A DNA stretch of 37,099 bases, from assembly GCF_000314895.2 (NCBI RefSeq), contig NZ_CM001773.1, forward strand, positions 3,256,587 through 3,293,685, written 5' to 3'. The notes beneath the pieces are model-generated. The model searched no databases and was not told the origin of the DNA. It was given only the letters and a program-made list of their open reading frames with translations. This document shows, in pieces, positions 8,049 through 17,862 of this stretch. The DNA comes from Providencia sneebia DSM 19967. GTDB taxonomy: Bacteria > Pseudomonadota > Gammaproteobacteria > Enterobacterales > Enterobacteriaceae. The number at the start of each line of letters is the position of its first letter. Position 1 is the stretch's first letter. A program made the translations under genes and the position numbers.

Positions 8049-8544
8049 CACCAGTTAAACTTAATAATAAAAACCAACACATTAGCATGCAAATAAGCGA
8101 TTCACAATAATTGCCATATTGTTATTAAAATAACTAGTTAATTAACGATATACAACGAAAATGATTAAGTAAAACTAAGAGGATTAAATTATTTAATTAT
8201 CCATTAAAAACCATCTATAAATGACAGTAAAATATTAATGATATTTTTTATCAAGAATACTCATTGTATAGATAATCTTATTATTCAACCAATACCGATT
8301 ATCTTAATTAAACCAAAAAATAAATAAGCAACTATATTTAAAAACCCAGCTATCTAATTGGAATAATGAATATAGTATAAAATGATAATAGGTAATGTCA
8401 TTCTATACTCACTTAATTATATATAAATAAAAATGTAGTATTTATATTTGTGGAGTCTCTGTTTTTAGCAAAAATATCTGAGAAAATAATGATATAATCA
8501 GAAAACGTACAAATATATATGACTTGCGAATAAATGGAGAAATA
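8049..8544. other. AT-rich gap between FUSC-like gene and rsmS
   Basis: About 495 bp of very AT-rich DNA with no convincing open frame, RNA gene or strong hairpin. It must hold the divergent promoters for the FUSC-like gene and rsmS. In E. coli priC and ybaM are nearly adjacent, so most of this stretch is extra DNA. Confidence 0.5.
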
Positions 8545-8712
8545 ATGAGCTCATTAAAGGATGCTTCAGTAGAAATGCAACTTGCTGTCGATTTGATCTA
8601 TTTACTCGAAACCTCTGAGGTTGAAACCGATATCGTGCTTAAAGCGCTTGAAATCGTTAAGTTTGATTATCTAGCCAAACAGGCTGCCGAAACAGCCTGC
8701 ACTTCAGATTAA
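8545..8712 (+). CDS. rsmS: RsmS (YbaM, DUF2496 family)
   Basis: 55 aa from ATG 8545, which has GGAGA five bases upstream; an in-frame upstream start at 8524 would add MRINGEI and lacks such a site. The core QLAVDLIYLLETSEVETDIVLKALEIVKFDYLAKQ matches YbaM of E. coli (53 aa; VKLAVDLIVLLE... TVLRALDIVKRDY). In plant-pathogenic enterobacteria the homologue RsmS is described as a pleiotropic regulator, but its molecular activity is unclear. Convergent with mscK, 17 bp away. Confidence 0.85.
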   Translation: MSSLKDASVEMQLAVDLIYLLETSEVETDIVLKALEIVKFDYLAKQAAETACTSD

Positions 8713-8729
8713 ATCAGTAAATCTAAGCA

Positions 8730-11700
8730 TTATGGATGGTCACGCTCTTTTTTTTCATGTTGAGCATGTTTTACTTCACGGATCTCATCACCCTTTTCGT
8801 TATGCAGATGAACTTCTAATTGGTTAAAGGCCATATCAATATCATTTTCTCGACATAATCTATCAATGGCTCGGTTGACTTCATCACTTGTCACGCCGCG
8901 ATCGCCAATTTGGCGCACATAAAAACGTAATTCATGATCTAATGTGCTCGCGCCAAAACCAATAAAATTCACACTTGGACCTGGGTCAGTCATAACTTTA
9001 CTATTTGATGTCGCGGCACTCAAAAGTACACGTTTCACTTTTTCTAAATCAGAACCGTATGCAACACCAATCGACACCGTTATGCGCGTTATTGTGTCAG
9101 AAAGCGACCAGTTAGTTAGGCGTTCAGTAACAAAGGCTTTATTTGGAATAATCACTTCCTTACGATCAAAATCGACAATTGTCGTCGCTCTGATACGGAT
9201 TTTACTGACGGTTCCCGAATAAGTTCCGATCGTGACGGTATCACCGATACGAATTGGTCTTTCAAACAACAAAATAATACCAGAAACAAAGTTAGCAAAA
9301 ATTTCTTGTAGACCAAAACCTAACCCAACGGTTAACGCAGCCGCTAACCATTGTAGTTTATTCCACGTCACACCAATCATGCTTAACGAAGTGATAGCAC
9401 CTATCCCCACAATAATATAGGTCAAAATAGTGGTGATTGCATAAGTGGAGCCTTGTCTTAATTTTAATCTCGATAAAACGAGAACTTCTAATAAGCCCGG
9501 CAAGTTACGTGTCATGACCCACGACACCACAATAATAATGATTGCAGTAATTAAATTCGCCAATGTCACGGACTGAAGGACATTACTGCCTTCTGCGGTT
9601 GTTGCGGTGTAATGCCAAAGATCTACGCTGTCTAAGAATGAGAAAATAGTGATAAAATCAGACCAAATTGCATAAAAACCGATTGCAAAGATAATAAATA
9701 GCACCATTGTTGTTAGCCGTAATGATTGTTGGCTAATCAACTCTATTGCCATTGGCGGTTCTTTTATCGGTTCATTCTCAGCTTCATCTTGTTGTTGGTT
9801 CTGTGCTTTACGGCGCTCAAGGGCGCGTTGATAAGCTAATTTTCGAGCAACTAATGTCAGCCCACGCAAACAGGCATTGTAGGTGATGTACCAAAGTAAC
9901 AATAAGTAAAGGCTATCTAACCAACGATTCGCTAAACGCAATGTCGTGTAGTAATACCCTGCCATCATCAGGCCAATTAATATCAACGGAGAAAAAGTCA
10001 GTAACGTAACAACAATAGAACGTGTTAAGTGGCTGCCTTTTTCATGCCAGATATTTCGGCAAAATGGCAGCGTAAAAATAAATAACATTAATAGAGATAT
10101 TAAAACGATTAATTGCCCAATGACATCTTCAGAAACTTTAAGTGGATTAATCACACCATAAGTTGAAAAACAAATTAGTGGCAACAAAGGTAGCGATAAA
10201 CGCCATACACGCCGACGAGTTTGTGCAGCAACTTTCGCTTCGATAGCAAAATGGCGTTCAGCTATTCCTTTTGGCTTCAATATTCTTAACGTTAGCTCAA
10301 AAAGCACCCAAAAAGTGGCTAGCTGCAAACAGAGTGCCCAAATAAATTCACTTTGTACATTACCCGTTTTTAAAAACCAATAGCCAAATGCAATCAATAA
10401 AAATGCAGTAGGCAGTGTTTGTAATAACGTCAGGACAATAGCAAAAGGCGTATTTGATAATGAATTTTGTCGTAAGCTTGATAAACTTTGGTCAATATCT
10501 TGTAATCTCAAAGAGGTCTTACGGTGTAGCCAAATAAAAATAAGAGATAATACAACTAATGGGATAATAACCAGAAATGAGTTTGTGAATCCTCTTTTCA
10601 AACTTCCTTTCGAAAAATGAAAATCTAATTGGCTAATTTGTTGTTTAGCCGCTTCAGGGAATGACTCAATCCATGTTAAATCAATAGGTTTGTTACTATT
10701 AACCCAAAATATTTGTTGTGCCAGCGTATTTTTTAATGAATTAACAACACTAAGTAATTGATTTTGCTCTAACTGTAAATTAATAGCTTGAGAAATTTGA
10801 TTACCTAACTGTAAATTTAATTCATCCAGCAGTCCCCTTCTTACCTCTAACAATTTGACTAAGGCAGCTTTATCATCTGCTGAAAGCAAATAGCTATTTT
10901 CTGGATCACTCACGTTTTTGTCTATAAATTGTTTTTCTAAATTAGCAATGTAATCATTCACTTGATAAAGAGAATCTCTCTGCTGATTAATATCAAACTG
11001 TTCAAGTCTTAAATCAGCAATAGTATTTTGTAAGTTCTTTGTCAGAATATCGGCAGGTAAGTTAATTTGCTGTTGGAATAAGATCCGCGATAGTAGCAAA
11101 CTTCCACGTAATACATTAATTTGTTCTTTTAAGTTACGCTCTGATTGCGACGCTCTCTCCAGCCATGCTTTTACGCGAATACTATTTTGGCTCATTCGGT
11201 TACTGCCTTGAGTCGCTTCAACCAAACGCTCACTAAGCTGATTATTTATGGCAATCTCTTTTCTAATTAATGGATTTTGTTTAATTTGTAATTCATTTTC
11301 TGTTGAGGTTTGAGCTTCGCGGGCTGTTGTTTCAGAATCAGTTAGGCGTTGTTCACTAATAAATGATTGTAATAATTGAATATGGCTTTCAAGTTGCTCA
11401 ATATATAAATAAGTATAATCACGTTGTTTTTGTAATACATCTTGCAGTTGAGTATTGGCTTGCAGAACACGTTTTTGATATTCATTTTGTTGCTGTAAGT
11501 AATATTGCTCTATTTGCAACATTTCAACTTGCGTATCTCGTAATTTAATCGAGTCATTAAATGCATGATTAAGTTCATTTCTTATTTCTTGTAACCGCTG
11601 CGCATTTTCCAGCATAACAGATTGAGCCCGCTCAGGCTGAGTCTGTAAACCAATTAATGCGGTATTATAATTAGCTAGGTCATTTTGTTTTACTTGCAAT

Positions 11701-12110
11701 TGCTCTAATGACTTACTTAACATCTCTTCTTGCTGTTCTTGAGAAATATTTTTTATTTTATTAGCAAATTGAGATCTTGATTCTTCACTATTATTTTTTA
11801 ACTGTATTAACCCTTGTGTCGCATTGCTCGCATCTTCATTTGCTCGCTCAAGCTTTTTTTGCAATTCTTCGGATTTAGCATCTAATTTATTTAACTCATC
11901 ATAAAAAGATAATGCATTCTCCAAATCTTCAATAGAAAGTTTATCTTCACCATTTTGGTTACTTTTTTTATTCAATGTGTTCAGTTGATTTTGAATTTCA
12001 TTTTTACTTGGCAACGAATGACTTGTTATCGCACTAACATAACAAGAAAAAAATAAGAAAAAACAAATAATTCCGAGTTGTTGCAAATAAGTATATTTAT
12101 ATTTCAACAT
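8730..12110 (-). CDS. mscK: mechanosensitive channel MscK (KefA)
   Basis: 1126 aa from ATG 12110 (E. coli 1120). A GTG at 12197 would extend it by 29 residues ahead of what looks like a signal peptide (LGIICFFLFFSCYVSAITS), so the ATG with AGG upstream is preferred. In order: signal peptide, a Gln/Glu-rich coiled-coil periplasmic domain of about 450 residues, about 11 membrane segments, then the MscS-like pore and beta domain (WLAAALTVGLGFGLQEIFANFVSGIILLFERPIRIGDTVTIG and DFDRKEVIIPNKAFVTERLTNWS). It opens under membrane tension to release solutes; in E. coli its gating depends on external K+. Last gene of an apparent acrR-ychN-mscK unit. Confidence 0.95.
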   Translation of the reverse strand: MLKYKYTYLQQLGIICFFLFFSCYVSAITSHSLPSKNEIQNQLNTLNKKSNQNGEDKLSIEDLENALSFYDELNKLDAKSEELQKKLERANEDASNATQGLIQLKNNSEESRSQFANKIKNISQEQQEEMLSKSLEQLQVKQNDLANYNTALIGLQTQPERAQSVMLENAQRLQEIRNELNHAFNDSIKLRDTQVEMLQIEQYYLQQQNEYQKRVLQANTQLQDVLQKQRDYTYLYIEQLESHIQLLQSFISEQRLTDSETTAREAQTSTENELQIKQNPLIRKEIAINNQLSERLVEATQGSNRMSQNSIRVKAWLERASQSERNLKEQINVLRGSLLLSRILFQQQINLPADILTKNLQNTIADLRLEQFDINQQRDSLYQVNDYIANLEKQFIDKNVSDPENSYLLSADDKAALVKLLEVRRGLLDELNLQLGNQISQAINLQLEQNQLLSVVNSLKNTLAQQIFWVNSNKPIDLTWIESFPEAAKQQISQLDFHFSKGSLKRGFTNSFLVIIPLVVLSLIFIWLHRKTSLRLQDIDQSLSSLRQNSLSNTPFAIVLTLLQTLPTAFLLIAFGYWFLKTGNVQSEFIWALCLQLATFWVLFELTLRILKPKGIAERHFAIEAKVAAQTRRRVWRLSLPLLPLICFSTYGVINPLKVSEDVIGQLIVLISLLMLFIFTLPFCRNIWHEKGSHLTRSIVVTLLTFSPLILIGLMMAGYYYTTLRLANRWLDSLYLLLLWYITYNACLRGLTLVARKLAYQRALERRKAQNQQQDEAENEPIKEPPMAIELISQQSLRLTTMVLFIIFAIGFYAIWSDFITIFSFLDSVDLWHYTATTAEGSNVLQSVTLANLITAIIIIVVSWVMTRNLPGLLEVLVLSRLKLRQGSTYAITTILTYIIVGIGAITSLSMIGVTWNKLQWLAAALTVGLGFGLQEIFANFVSGIILLFERPIRIGDTVTIGTYSGTVSKIRIRATTIVDFDRKEVIIPNKAFVTERLTNWSLSDTITRITVSIGVAYGSDLEKVKRVLLSAATSNSKVMTDPGPSVNFIGFGASTLDHELRFYVRQIGDRGVTSDEVNRAIDRLCRENDIDMAFNQLEVHLHNEKGDEIREVKHAQHEKKERDHP

Positions 12111-12198
12111 AACTGAACCTATGATAGGTTTTTTAAGATAAGAGATAATGACCGGAAAGTGCTTAACACTTTCCAGCAGAACATTCACTAACTTCACA

Positions 12199-12552
12199 TT
12201 AGAATGTGAGAACTTTATCCACTTCTAACGTCCAAGTCGCTAGCTCAACTAATGTTCCAATTTCTACACCATCCGCTAACGGCAAATGGCTGACGCCACG
12301 GGCATCAGTACATGTTTTGCATAATTTAACAGGGACATTTTGTGCCGTTAAAATTTCCAGCATTTGTTGTACGTTATAACCTTCCTTCGGATTTTGCCCT
12401 TTAAGACCTGCGGTCACTGCATCTGACATTAAAAATAATTTTAAATCAGTTTCAGGATGTTGCTCTTTAATGTTGACCGCTAAACGCAATGAATTAAATA
12501 ACGTTTCATTACCATATGGTGCACCATTCGCAATAATGAGAATAGATGACAT
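12199..12552 (-). CDS. ychN: DsrE/F-like protein YchN
   Basis: 117 aa, the same length as E. coli YchN and very similar throughout (ANGAPYGNETLFNSLRLA, LFLMSDAVTAGLKGQ, EGYNVQQMLEILTAQNVPVKLCKTCTDARG, GTLVELATWTLEVDKVLTF). YchN is a DsrE-fold homohexamer; the conserved CxxC (CKTC, about residues 78-81) suggests sulfur handling, but its physiological role is not established. It lies 12 bp after acrR with a strong GGAGG site. In E. coli ychN is not next to acrR or mscK, so this location is a lineage-specific arrangement. Confidence 0.92.
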   Translation of the reverse strand: MSSILIIANGAPYGNETLFNSLRLAVNIKEQHPETDLKLFLMSDAVTAGLKGQNPKEGYNVQQMLEILTAQNVPVKLCKTCTDARGVSHLPLADGVEIGTLVELATWTLEVDKVLTF

Positions 12553-12564
12553 TTATACCTCCGG

Positions 12565-13215
12565 CTATTCTGTTTGATCTGTTTTCAAACGAATTGATGG
12601 ACAATATTTAAATGTTTCTAATAATGTTGCCACCAAAACCTCTGTGCGTTTATGCATATTAAAACTCTCTGGCTGTAATAACCAGTTTTCTAATAACCCT
12701 GACATCATGGCTCGGATCATAATAGCGGCACATTCAACATCAAGGTTAGCCGGTAATTGACCTATTTCAACGCAGCTTCGTAAATGTTCAGTAATTCTGT
12801 TTTGGCTAGCAATATAATTTTCACGTTTTAAATCAACGGCTGAAGCCATTTCCCCAACTAATTCACACTTGAGGAAAAAAATTTCCATCAATGCTCGGTT
12901 TTTAGGGCTTTCAATAAAATCAGTCAAAATATAAACTAGGATTTCTTTTAAGATTGTCAGTGGATCATTACTATATTTCGAACGATAATAGTTTTCAGCC
13001 TGCACTATCTGATTATCGCTGGATTCGCAGGCCTGATGAAAAAGGTCGACTTTATTTTTAAAATGCCAATATATCGCACCGCGGGTTACCCCTGCTGCTT
13101 TGGCTATGTCGGCTAAAGATGTCGCGGAAACACCTCGTTCAGAGAAAGTTTTGATGGCGGCATCTAAAATTTCCTGACGGGTTTCTTCGGCCTGTTGTTT
13201 AGTTTTTCGTGCCAT
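12565..13215 (-). CDS. acrR: TetR-family repressor AcrR
   Basis: 216 aa (E. coli 215). The N-terminal TetR helix-turn-helix is MARKTKQQAEETRQEILDAAIKTFSERGVSATSLADIAKAAGVTRGAIYWHFKNKVDLF, almost the AcrR consensus. The C-terminal ligand domain binds bile salts, dyes and other AcrB substrates in the family. Divergent from acrAB, with the operator at 13244-13267 in the 134-bp gap. ychN and mscK follow on the same strand. Confidence 0.95.
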   Translation of the reverse strand: MARKTKQQAEETRQEILDAAIKTFSERGVSATSLADIAKAAGVTRGAIYWHFKNKVDLFHQACESSDNQIVQAENYYRSKYSNDPLTILKEILVYILTDFIESPKNRALMEIFFLKCELVGEMASAVDLKRENYIASQNRITEHLRSCVEIGQLPANLDVECAAIMIRAMMSGLLENWLLQPESFNMHKRTEVLVATLLETFKYCPSIRLKTDQTE

Positions 13216-13241
13216 TGTAACTCGTTTATATCGAAAGCTGA

Positions 13242-13271
13242 TTTACATACATTCGTGTATGTTTGTACTAT
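13242..13271 (+). promoter_or_regulatory. AcrR operator overlapping the acrAB promoter
   Basis: The 24-bp near-palindrome at 13244-13267 has arms TACATACATTC and GTATGTTTGTA, matching the known AcrR site in E. coli. A candidate -35 TTTACA (13242-13247) and -10 TACTAT (13266-13271) with 18-bp spacing flank it, so bound AcrR would block RNA polymerase. Confidence 0.8.
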
Positions 13272-13349
13272 AGCATAGTGAAAATTCTTATTGTTTACCA
13301 TTTTTCTTAATTTTTTACTGTACTCATATTGATTAATTGAGGTTAACTT

Positions 13350-14537
13350 ATGCGAAAAAACAGAGGGGTGTTACCTCTGGCTCTGTTGGTTCTTTCAGGT
13401 GGCTTAGCTTTATCAGGTTGTAACGATGAACCGAAAGGTGGCGGTGAACGCCCGGCGCCTGAAGTAGGAATTGTTACGCTTAAAGCCGAACCTCTGACTA
13501 TTAAGACCGAATTGCCAGGCCGTACATCTGCCTATCGTGTTGCAGAGGTGCGTCCACAGGTAAGTGGTATCATTCTCAAACGTAACTATAAAGAAGGTAG
13601 TGATGTTGTCGCTGGGACATCTTTGTATCAGATAGACCCTGCACCTTTCCAAGCTGCTCTTGATAGTGCTAAAGCTGAACTTGCTAAAGCGAAAGCTAAT
13701 GCAAATTTAGCGGGCTTGACCGTAAAACGCTACAAACCACTTTTAGGTACCAATTACATCAGTCAGCAAGAATACGATCAAGCAACATCAACTTATGCTC
13801 AAGCATTAGCTGCTGTAAAAGCGGCTGAAGCTGCGGTTGAAACCGCACGTATTAATCTGAATTATACCAAAGTCACTGCACCAATTAGCGGCCGCACTGG
13901 CAAATCCAATGTTACAGAAGGTGCTTTAGTGGCTTCTGGGCAAGCAACAGAATTAATGCGAGTCCAACAACTTGATCCTATCTATGTTGATGTTACCCAA
14001 TCTAGCGAAGATTTCTTACGTCTACGTAATGAGATAGAAAAAGGTGCTTTGCAAAAAGAGCCAGGAAAAGCGCCTGTTAGTTTGGTCATTAATAACGGAC
14101 AAGAATACGCGCAAAAAGGGGCGTTAGAGTTTTCTGATGTCACTGTTGATGAAACAACAGGTTCTATCACGATGAGAGCTATCTTCCCAAATCCAAATAA
14201 AGAATTGATGCCGGGTATGTTTGTACGCGCTATCTTAGAAGATGGTGTGAAGCAAGATGCGATTTTAGTTCCTCAACAAGGACTATCTCGTACTCCACAA
14301 GGTGACTCACAAGTCATGGTGGTTGGTGCGGATAATAAAGTTGAAGTTAAAAAAGTAAAAGCAGCACAAGCTATTGGCAACAAATGGCTGGTAACTGATG
14401 GTTTGCAAGATGGTGATCGCGTTATTGTGATAGGTCTACAAAAAATCAAGCCCGGTATTGTTGTCGTTCCTAAAGACGCAAATTTAGAAACGCAATCCAT
14501 AGACAATCAGGCTAAAACTGAAGAAAAGTCTAAGTAA
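13350..14537 (+). CDS. acrA: efflux periplasmic adaptor lipoprotein AcrA
   Basis: 395 aa (E. coli 397). Signal peptide with lipobox LSGC; Cys24 is the predicted lipidated residue. Then a membrane-fusion protein layout: lipoyl/barrel-sandwich halves (RPQVSGIILKRNYKEGSDVVAG and NYTKVTAPISGRTGKSNVTEGALV) around an Ala-rich alpha-helical hairpin, then beta-barrel and membrane-proximal domains. AcrA links AcrB to outer-membrane TolC. Ribosome site GAGGTTAACTT-ATG; acrB follows after 15 bp in the same operon. Confidence 0.97.
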   Translation: MRKNRGVLPLALLVLSGGLALSGCNDEPKGGGERPAPEVGIVTLKAEPLTIKTELPGRTSAYRVAEVRPQVSGIILKRNYKEGSDVVAGTSLYQIDPAPFQAALDSAKAELAKAKANANLAGLTVKRYKPLLGTNYISQQEYDQATSTYAQALAAVKAAEAAVETARINLNYTKVTAPISGRTGKSNVTEGALVASGQATELMRVQQLDPIYVDVTQSSEDFLRLRNEIEKGALQKEPGKAPVSLVINNGQEYAQKGALEFSDVTVDETTGSITMRAIFPNPNKELMPGMFVRAILEDGVKQDAILVPQQGLSRTPQGDSQVMVVGADNKVEVKKVKAAQAIGNKWLVTDGLQDGDRVIVIGLQKIKPGIVVVPKDANLETQSIDNQAKTEEKSK

Positions 14538-14552
14538 GGGAGCGGTTGATTA

Positions 14553-17500
14553 ATGCCTAAGTTTTTTATTGATAGACCAATTTTTGCGTGGGTAATTGCG
14601 ATTATCACCATGCTTGCTGGTCTGCTGGCAATTATCAAGTTACCTGTGGCGCAGTATCCAACGATTGCCCCCCCATCTGTTTCTATCTCGGCTAACTATC
14701 CGGGCGCAGATGCATCAACGGTACAAAACACAGTAACTCAGGTTATCGAACAGAATATGAACGGTATCGATAACTTGGTGTATATGTCATCAACTAGTGA
14801 CTCATCAGGCTCTGCCAGCATTATGCTGACATTCGAAGCAGGTACTGATGGTGATATTGCGCAAGTTCAGGTGCAGAACAAATTGCAACTGGCGATGCCA
14901 TTACTTCCACAAGAAGTACAACAACAAGGTATCAGTGTTGATAAATCAACCAGCTCATTCTTAATGGTTGCTGGTTTTGTTTCCAAGGATGGTTCAATGG
15001 GACAATATGATATTGCCGACTATGTTGGTTCAAATATCAAAGATCCCCTTAGCCGTGTGAATGGTGTCGGTGAAACTCAGCTGTTTGGTACGCAATATGC
15101 AATGCGCATCTGGTTAAAACCAGAGCAACTTGTTAAGTACAACATGACCACCACTGATGTTATCAATGCCATTAAAGTGCAAAACAACCAAGTTGCCGCA
15201 GGTCAATTAGGGGGAACACCTCCTGTTAGCGGTCAGCGCTTGAACGTTTCAATTATTGCGCAAACGCGTTTAAACAATCCTGAAGAATTCGCCAATATTC
15301 TATTGCGTGTAAATCAAGATGGTTCTCAAGTTCGTTTGAAAGATCTCGCTGTCGTTGAACTTGGCGCTGAAAACTACAGTACTATTGCTCGTTTTAATGG
15401 TATGCCAGCTGCGGGTATCGGTATTAAGCTAGCAACCGGTGCAAACGCACTGGATACAGCAAATAACGTTCGTGCTGCTTTAGCAGAAATGGAACCCTTT
15501 TTCCCTGAAGGGTTAGAAATCGTCTATCCATACGATACAACGCCATTCGTTAAGATATCTATTAACGAAGTGGTAAAAACCTTGATCGAAGCAATTATGT
15601 TGGTTGTTGTCGTTATGTATCTGTTCCTACAGAATATTCGCTCAACATTGATCCCAACAATTGCCGTTCCTGTCGTATTGTTAGGAACATTCGCCATCTT
15701 GGCTGTGTTTGGGTATTCCATCAACACCTTAACCATGTTTGCGATGGTATTGGCTATCGGTCTACTTGTCGATGATGCCATCGTTGTTGTTGAGAACGTT
15801 GAACGGGTAATGCAAGAGGAAGGTCTTCCTCCTAAAGAAGCAACCAAAAAATCCATGGAACAAATCCAAGGTGCATTGGTTGGTATTGCAATGGTGTTAT
15901 CTGCGGTATTCATCCCAATGGCATTTTTTGGCGGCTCAACTGGGGCAATTTATCGCCAGTTCTCCGTCACAATTGTTTCTGCGATGATCTTGTCCGTGTT
16001 GGTTGCAATGATCTTAACACCTGCATTATGTGCAACGATTTTGAAACCTATCAAACCGGGTGAGCATGGCAACCAAAAAGGGTTCTTTGGTTGGTTTAAC
16101 CGCACATTCGAAAAACAAGCTCACCACTATACTGATAGTGTGAGCCGCATGCTAAATGGTACAGGTCGTTATCTGGTCATTTATTTGCTGCTTGTTGCCG
16201 TGATGGCAGTCATGTTTATTCGCCTTCCTTCTTCATTCCTTCCTGAAGAAGACCAAGGTGTGTTCTTAACTATGGTGCAATTGCCACCAGGTTCAACACA
16301 AGAACAAACACAAGCCGTTTTAGATGAAGTTAACACTTACTTCCATACAGCAGAAAAACGTAATGTTGAGTCAGTCTTTACCGTTGGGGGCTTTAGCTTT
16401 GCGGGTCAAGGACAAAACATGGGCTTGGCGTTCGTCGTTCTGAAAAACTGGAGTGAGCGTAAAGGCGATGAAAACCATGTTGAAGCAATAGTCCAACGTG
16501 CAAATATCGGATTATCGCAAAAACAAGAAGCTTTGATTTATGCCTTTAACCTGCCAGCGATTGTTGAATTAGGTACGGCTAACGGGTTTGACTTTGAGCT
16601 TGTTGACCAAGGTAACTTAGGACATGATGCCTTAATGGCCGCTCGTAACCAGTTACTAGGCTTAGCAGCTCAACATCCAGAAATATTGCAAGGTGTTCGC
16701 CCTAACGGACAAGATGATACTTCACAATATCGTATCTACATTGACCAACAAAAGGCGCAAGCACAAGGTGTCGCAATTAGTGATATCAATGCGACATTAA
16801 GTTCAGTATTTGGTGGAACTTACGTAAATGACTTTATCGACCGTGGTCGTGTGAAGAAAGTTTATGTGCAAGGTGATGCAGAAAGCCGCATGTTGCCTTC
16901 TGATATCAGTGCATTATATGTCCGTAATGCGCAAGGAAACATGGTGCCATTCTCTGCATTCTTGGATGAATCTCAAGATCCGTGGAAATATGGTTCACCA
17001 CGTTTAGAGCGTTATAACGGCGTTCCAGCAATGAACATTCAAGGCCAAGCAGCACCAGGACAAAGTACCGGTGATGCCATGCTTATGATGGAGAAATTAA
17101 CGACCGAGAACTTACCTAAAGGGATTGGTTATGAATGGACTGGCATGTCATATCAAGAGCGCTTATCGGGTAACCAAGCGCCTGCACTGTATGCTATTTC
17201 ATTGATTGTTATCTTCTTATGTCTAGCAGCATTGTATGAAAGCTGGTCTATACCGTTCTCAGTTATGCTAGTTGTTCCGCTCGGTATTATTGGTGCGTTA
17301 CTGTTTACCTCTGTCCGAGGTTTGGATAATGACGTTTACTTTAAGGTCGGTCTCTTAACCACTATCGGTTTATCAGCGAAAAACGCCATATTGATTGTCG
17401 AATTCGCCAAAGACTTGATGGATAAAGAAGGTAAAGGGTTAGTTGAAGCTACGCTAAATGCAGTTAAAATGCGTCTTCGTCCAATCTTAATGACCTCTTT

Positions 17501-17711
17501 GGCCTTTATGCTAGGTGTTATTCCATTAGTATTCAGTAATGGTGCAGGTTCAGCGGCACAGAACTCTGTTGGTACAGGTGTTCTAGGTGGTATGTTTGCT
17601 GCAACTTCATTAGCTATCTTCTTTGTTCCAGTGTTCTTCGTCGTGATCCGTCGCCGATTCTCGAAAAATGCTGACGATGTTGACCATAGCCAGACACCAA
17701 AAGTGCAATAA
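14553..17711 (+). CDS. acrB: RND multidrug efflux pump AcrB
   Basis: 1052 aa (E. coli 1049). Starts [23 protein letters not shown], typical of HAE1-RND pumps. The proton relay in TM4 is present ([17 protein letters not shown], the Asp407/408 pair), as is the TM10 Lys ([17 protein letters not shown]). The two large periplasmic loops and 12 membrane segments are intact. The trimer exports drugs, dyes, detergents and bile salts by proton antiport with AcrA and TolC. A hairpin terminator at 17741 ends the operon. Confidence 0.98.
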   Translation: MPKFFIDRPIFAWVIAIITMLAGLLAIIKLPVAQYPTIAPPSVSISANYPGADASTVQNTVTQVIEQNMNGIDNLVYMSSTSDSSGSASIMLTFEAGTDGDIAQVQVQNKLQLAMPLLPQEVQQQGISVDKSTSSFLMVAGFVSKDGSMGQYDIADYVGSNIKDPLSRVNGVGETQLFGTQYAMRIWLKPEQLVKYNMTTTDVINAIKVQNNQVAAGQLGGTPPVSGQRLNVSIIAQTRLNNPEEFANILLRVNQDGSQVRLKDLAVVELGAENYSTIARFNGMPAAGIGIKLATGANALDTANNVRAALAEMEPFFPEGLEIVYPYDTTPFVKISINEVVKTLIEAIMLVVVVMYLFLQNIRSTLIPTIAVPVVLLGTFAILAVFGYSINTLTMFAMVLAIGLLVDDAIVVVENVERVMQEEGLPPKEATKKSMEQIQGALVGIAMVLSAVFIPMAFFGGSTGAIYRQFSVTIVSAMILSVLVAMILTPALCATILKPIKPGEHGNQKGFFGWFNRTFEKQAHHYTDSVSRMLNGTGRYLVIYLLLVAVMAVMFIRLPSSFLPEEDQGVFLTMVQLPPGSTQEQTQAVLDEVNTYFHTAEKRNVESVFTVGGFSFAGQGQNMGLAFVVLKNWSERKGDENHVEAIVQRANIGLSQKQEALIYAFNLPAIVELGTANGFDFELVDQGNLGHDALMAARNQLLGLAAQHPEILQGVRPNGQDDTSQYRIYIDQQKAQAQGVAISDINATLSSVFGGTYVNDFIDRGRVKKVYVQGDAESRMLPSDISALYVRNAQGNMVPFSAFLDESQDPWKYGSPRLERYNGVPAMNIQGQAAPGQSTGDAMLMMEKLTTENLPKGIGYEWTGMSYQERLSGNQAPALYAISLIVIFLCLAALYESWSIPFSVMLVVPLGIIGALLFTSVRGLDNDVYFKVGLLTTIGLSAKNAILIVEFAKDLMDKEGKGLVEATLNAVKMRLRPILMTSLAFMLGVIPLVFSNGAGSAAQNSVGTGVLGGMFAATSLAIFFVPVFFVVIRRRFSKNADDVDHSQTPKVQ

Positions 17712-17740
17712 TTTTTTGAGTGTGATGTAAATATCATCTT

Positions 17741-17771
17741 AAAGAGCCACTGAAATAGTGGCTCTTTTTAT
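17741..17771 (+). terminator. acrAB operon terminator
   Basis: AAAGAGCCACT (17741-17751) pairs with AGTGGCTCTTT (17757-17767) around a 5-nt loop, followed by Ts. A standard strong rho-independent terminator 30 bp after acrB. Confidence 0.9.
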
Positions 17772-17862
17772 GCAATCTATACTATTTTTTGATATTCATG
17801 CTTCAGCTTCAGTGTGGTTATACTCCGCGGCTAAGGATACTTTCAGCACAAGGAGCGTTACC

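Noticed and set aside
12111..12197. Upstream GTG start for mscK
   Set aside because: It would place 29 residues before the signal peptide; the ATG at 12110 gives the expected length.
15524..15913. 129-codon minus-strand frame inside acrB
   Set aside because: Antisense shadow of a highly conserved membrane-protein gene; no ribosome site or recognisable product.
17336..17737. 133-codon minus-strand frame over the acrB 3' end
   Set aside because: Antisense shadow caused by codon bias of acrB; composition is not protein-like.
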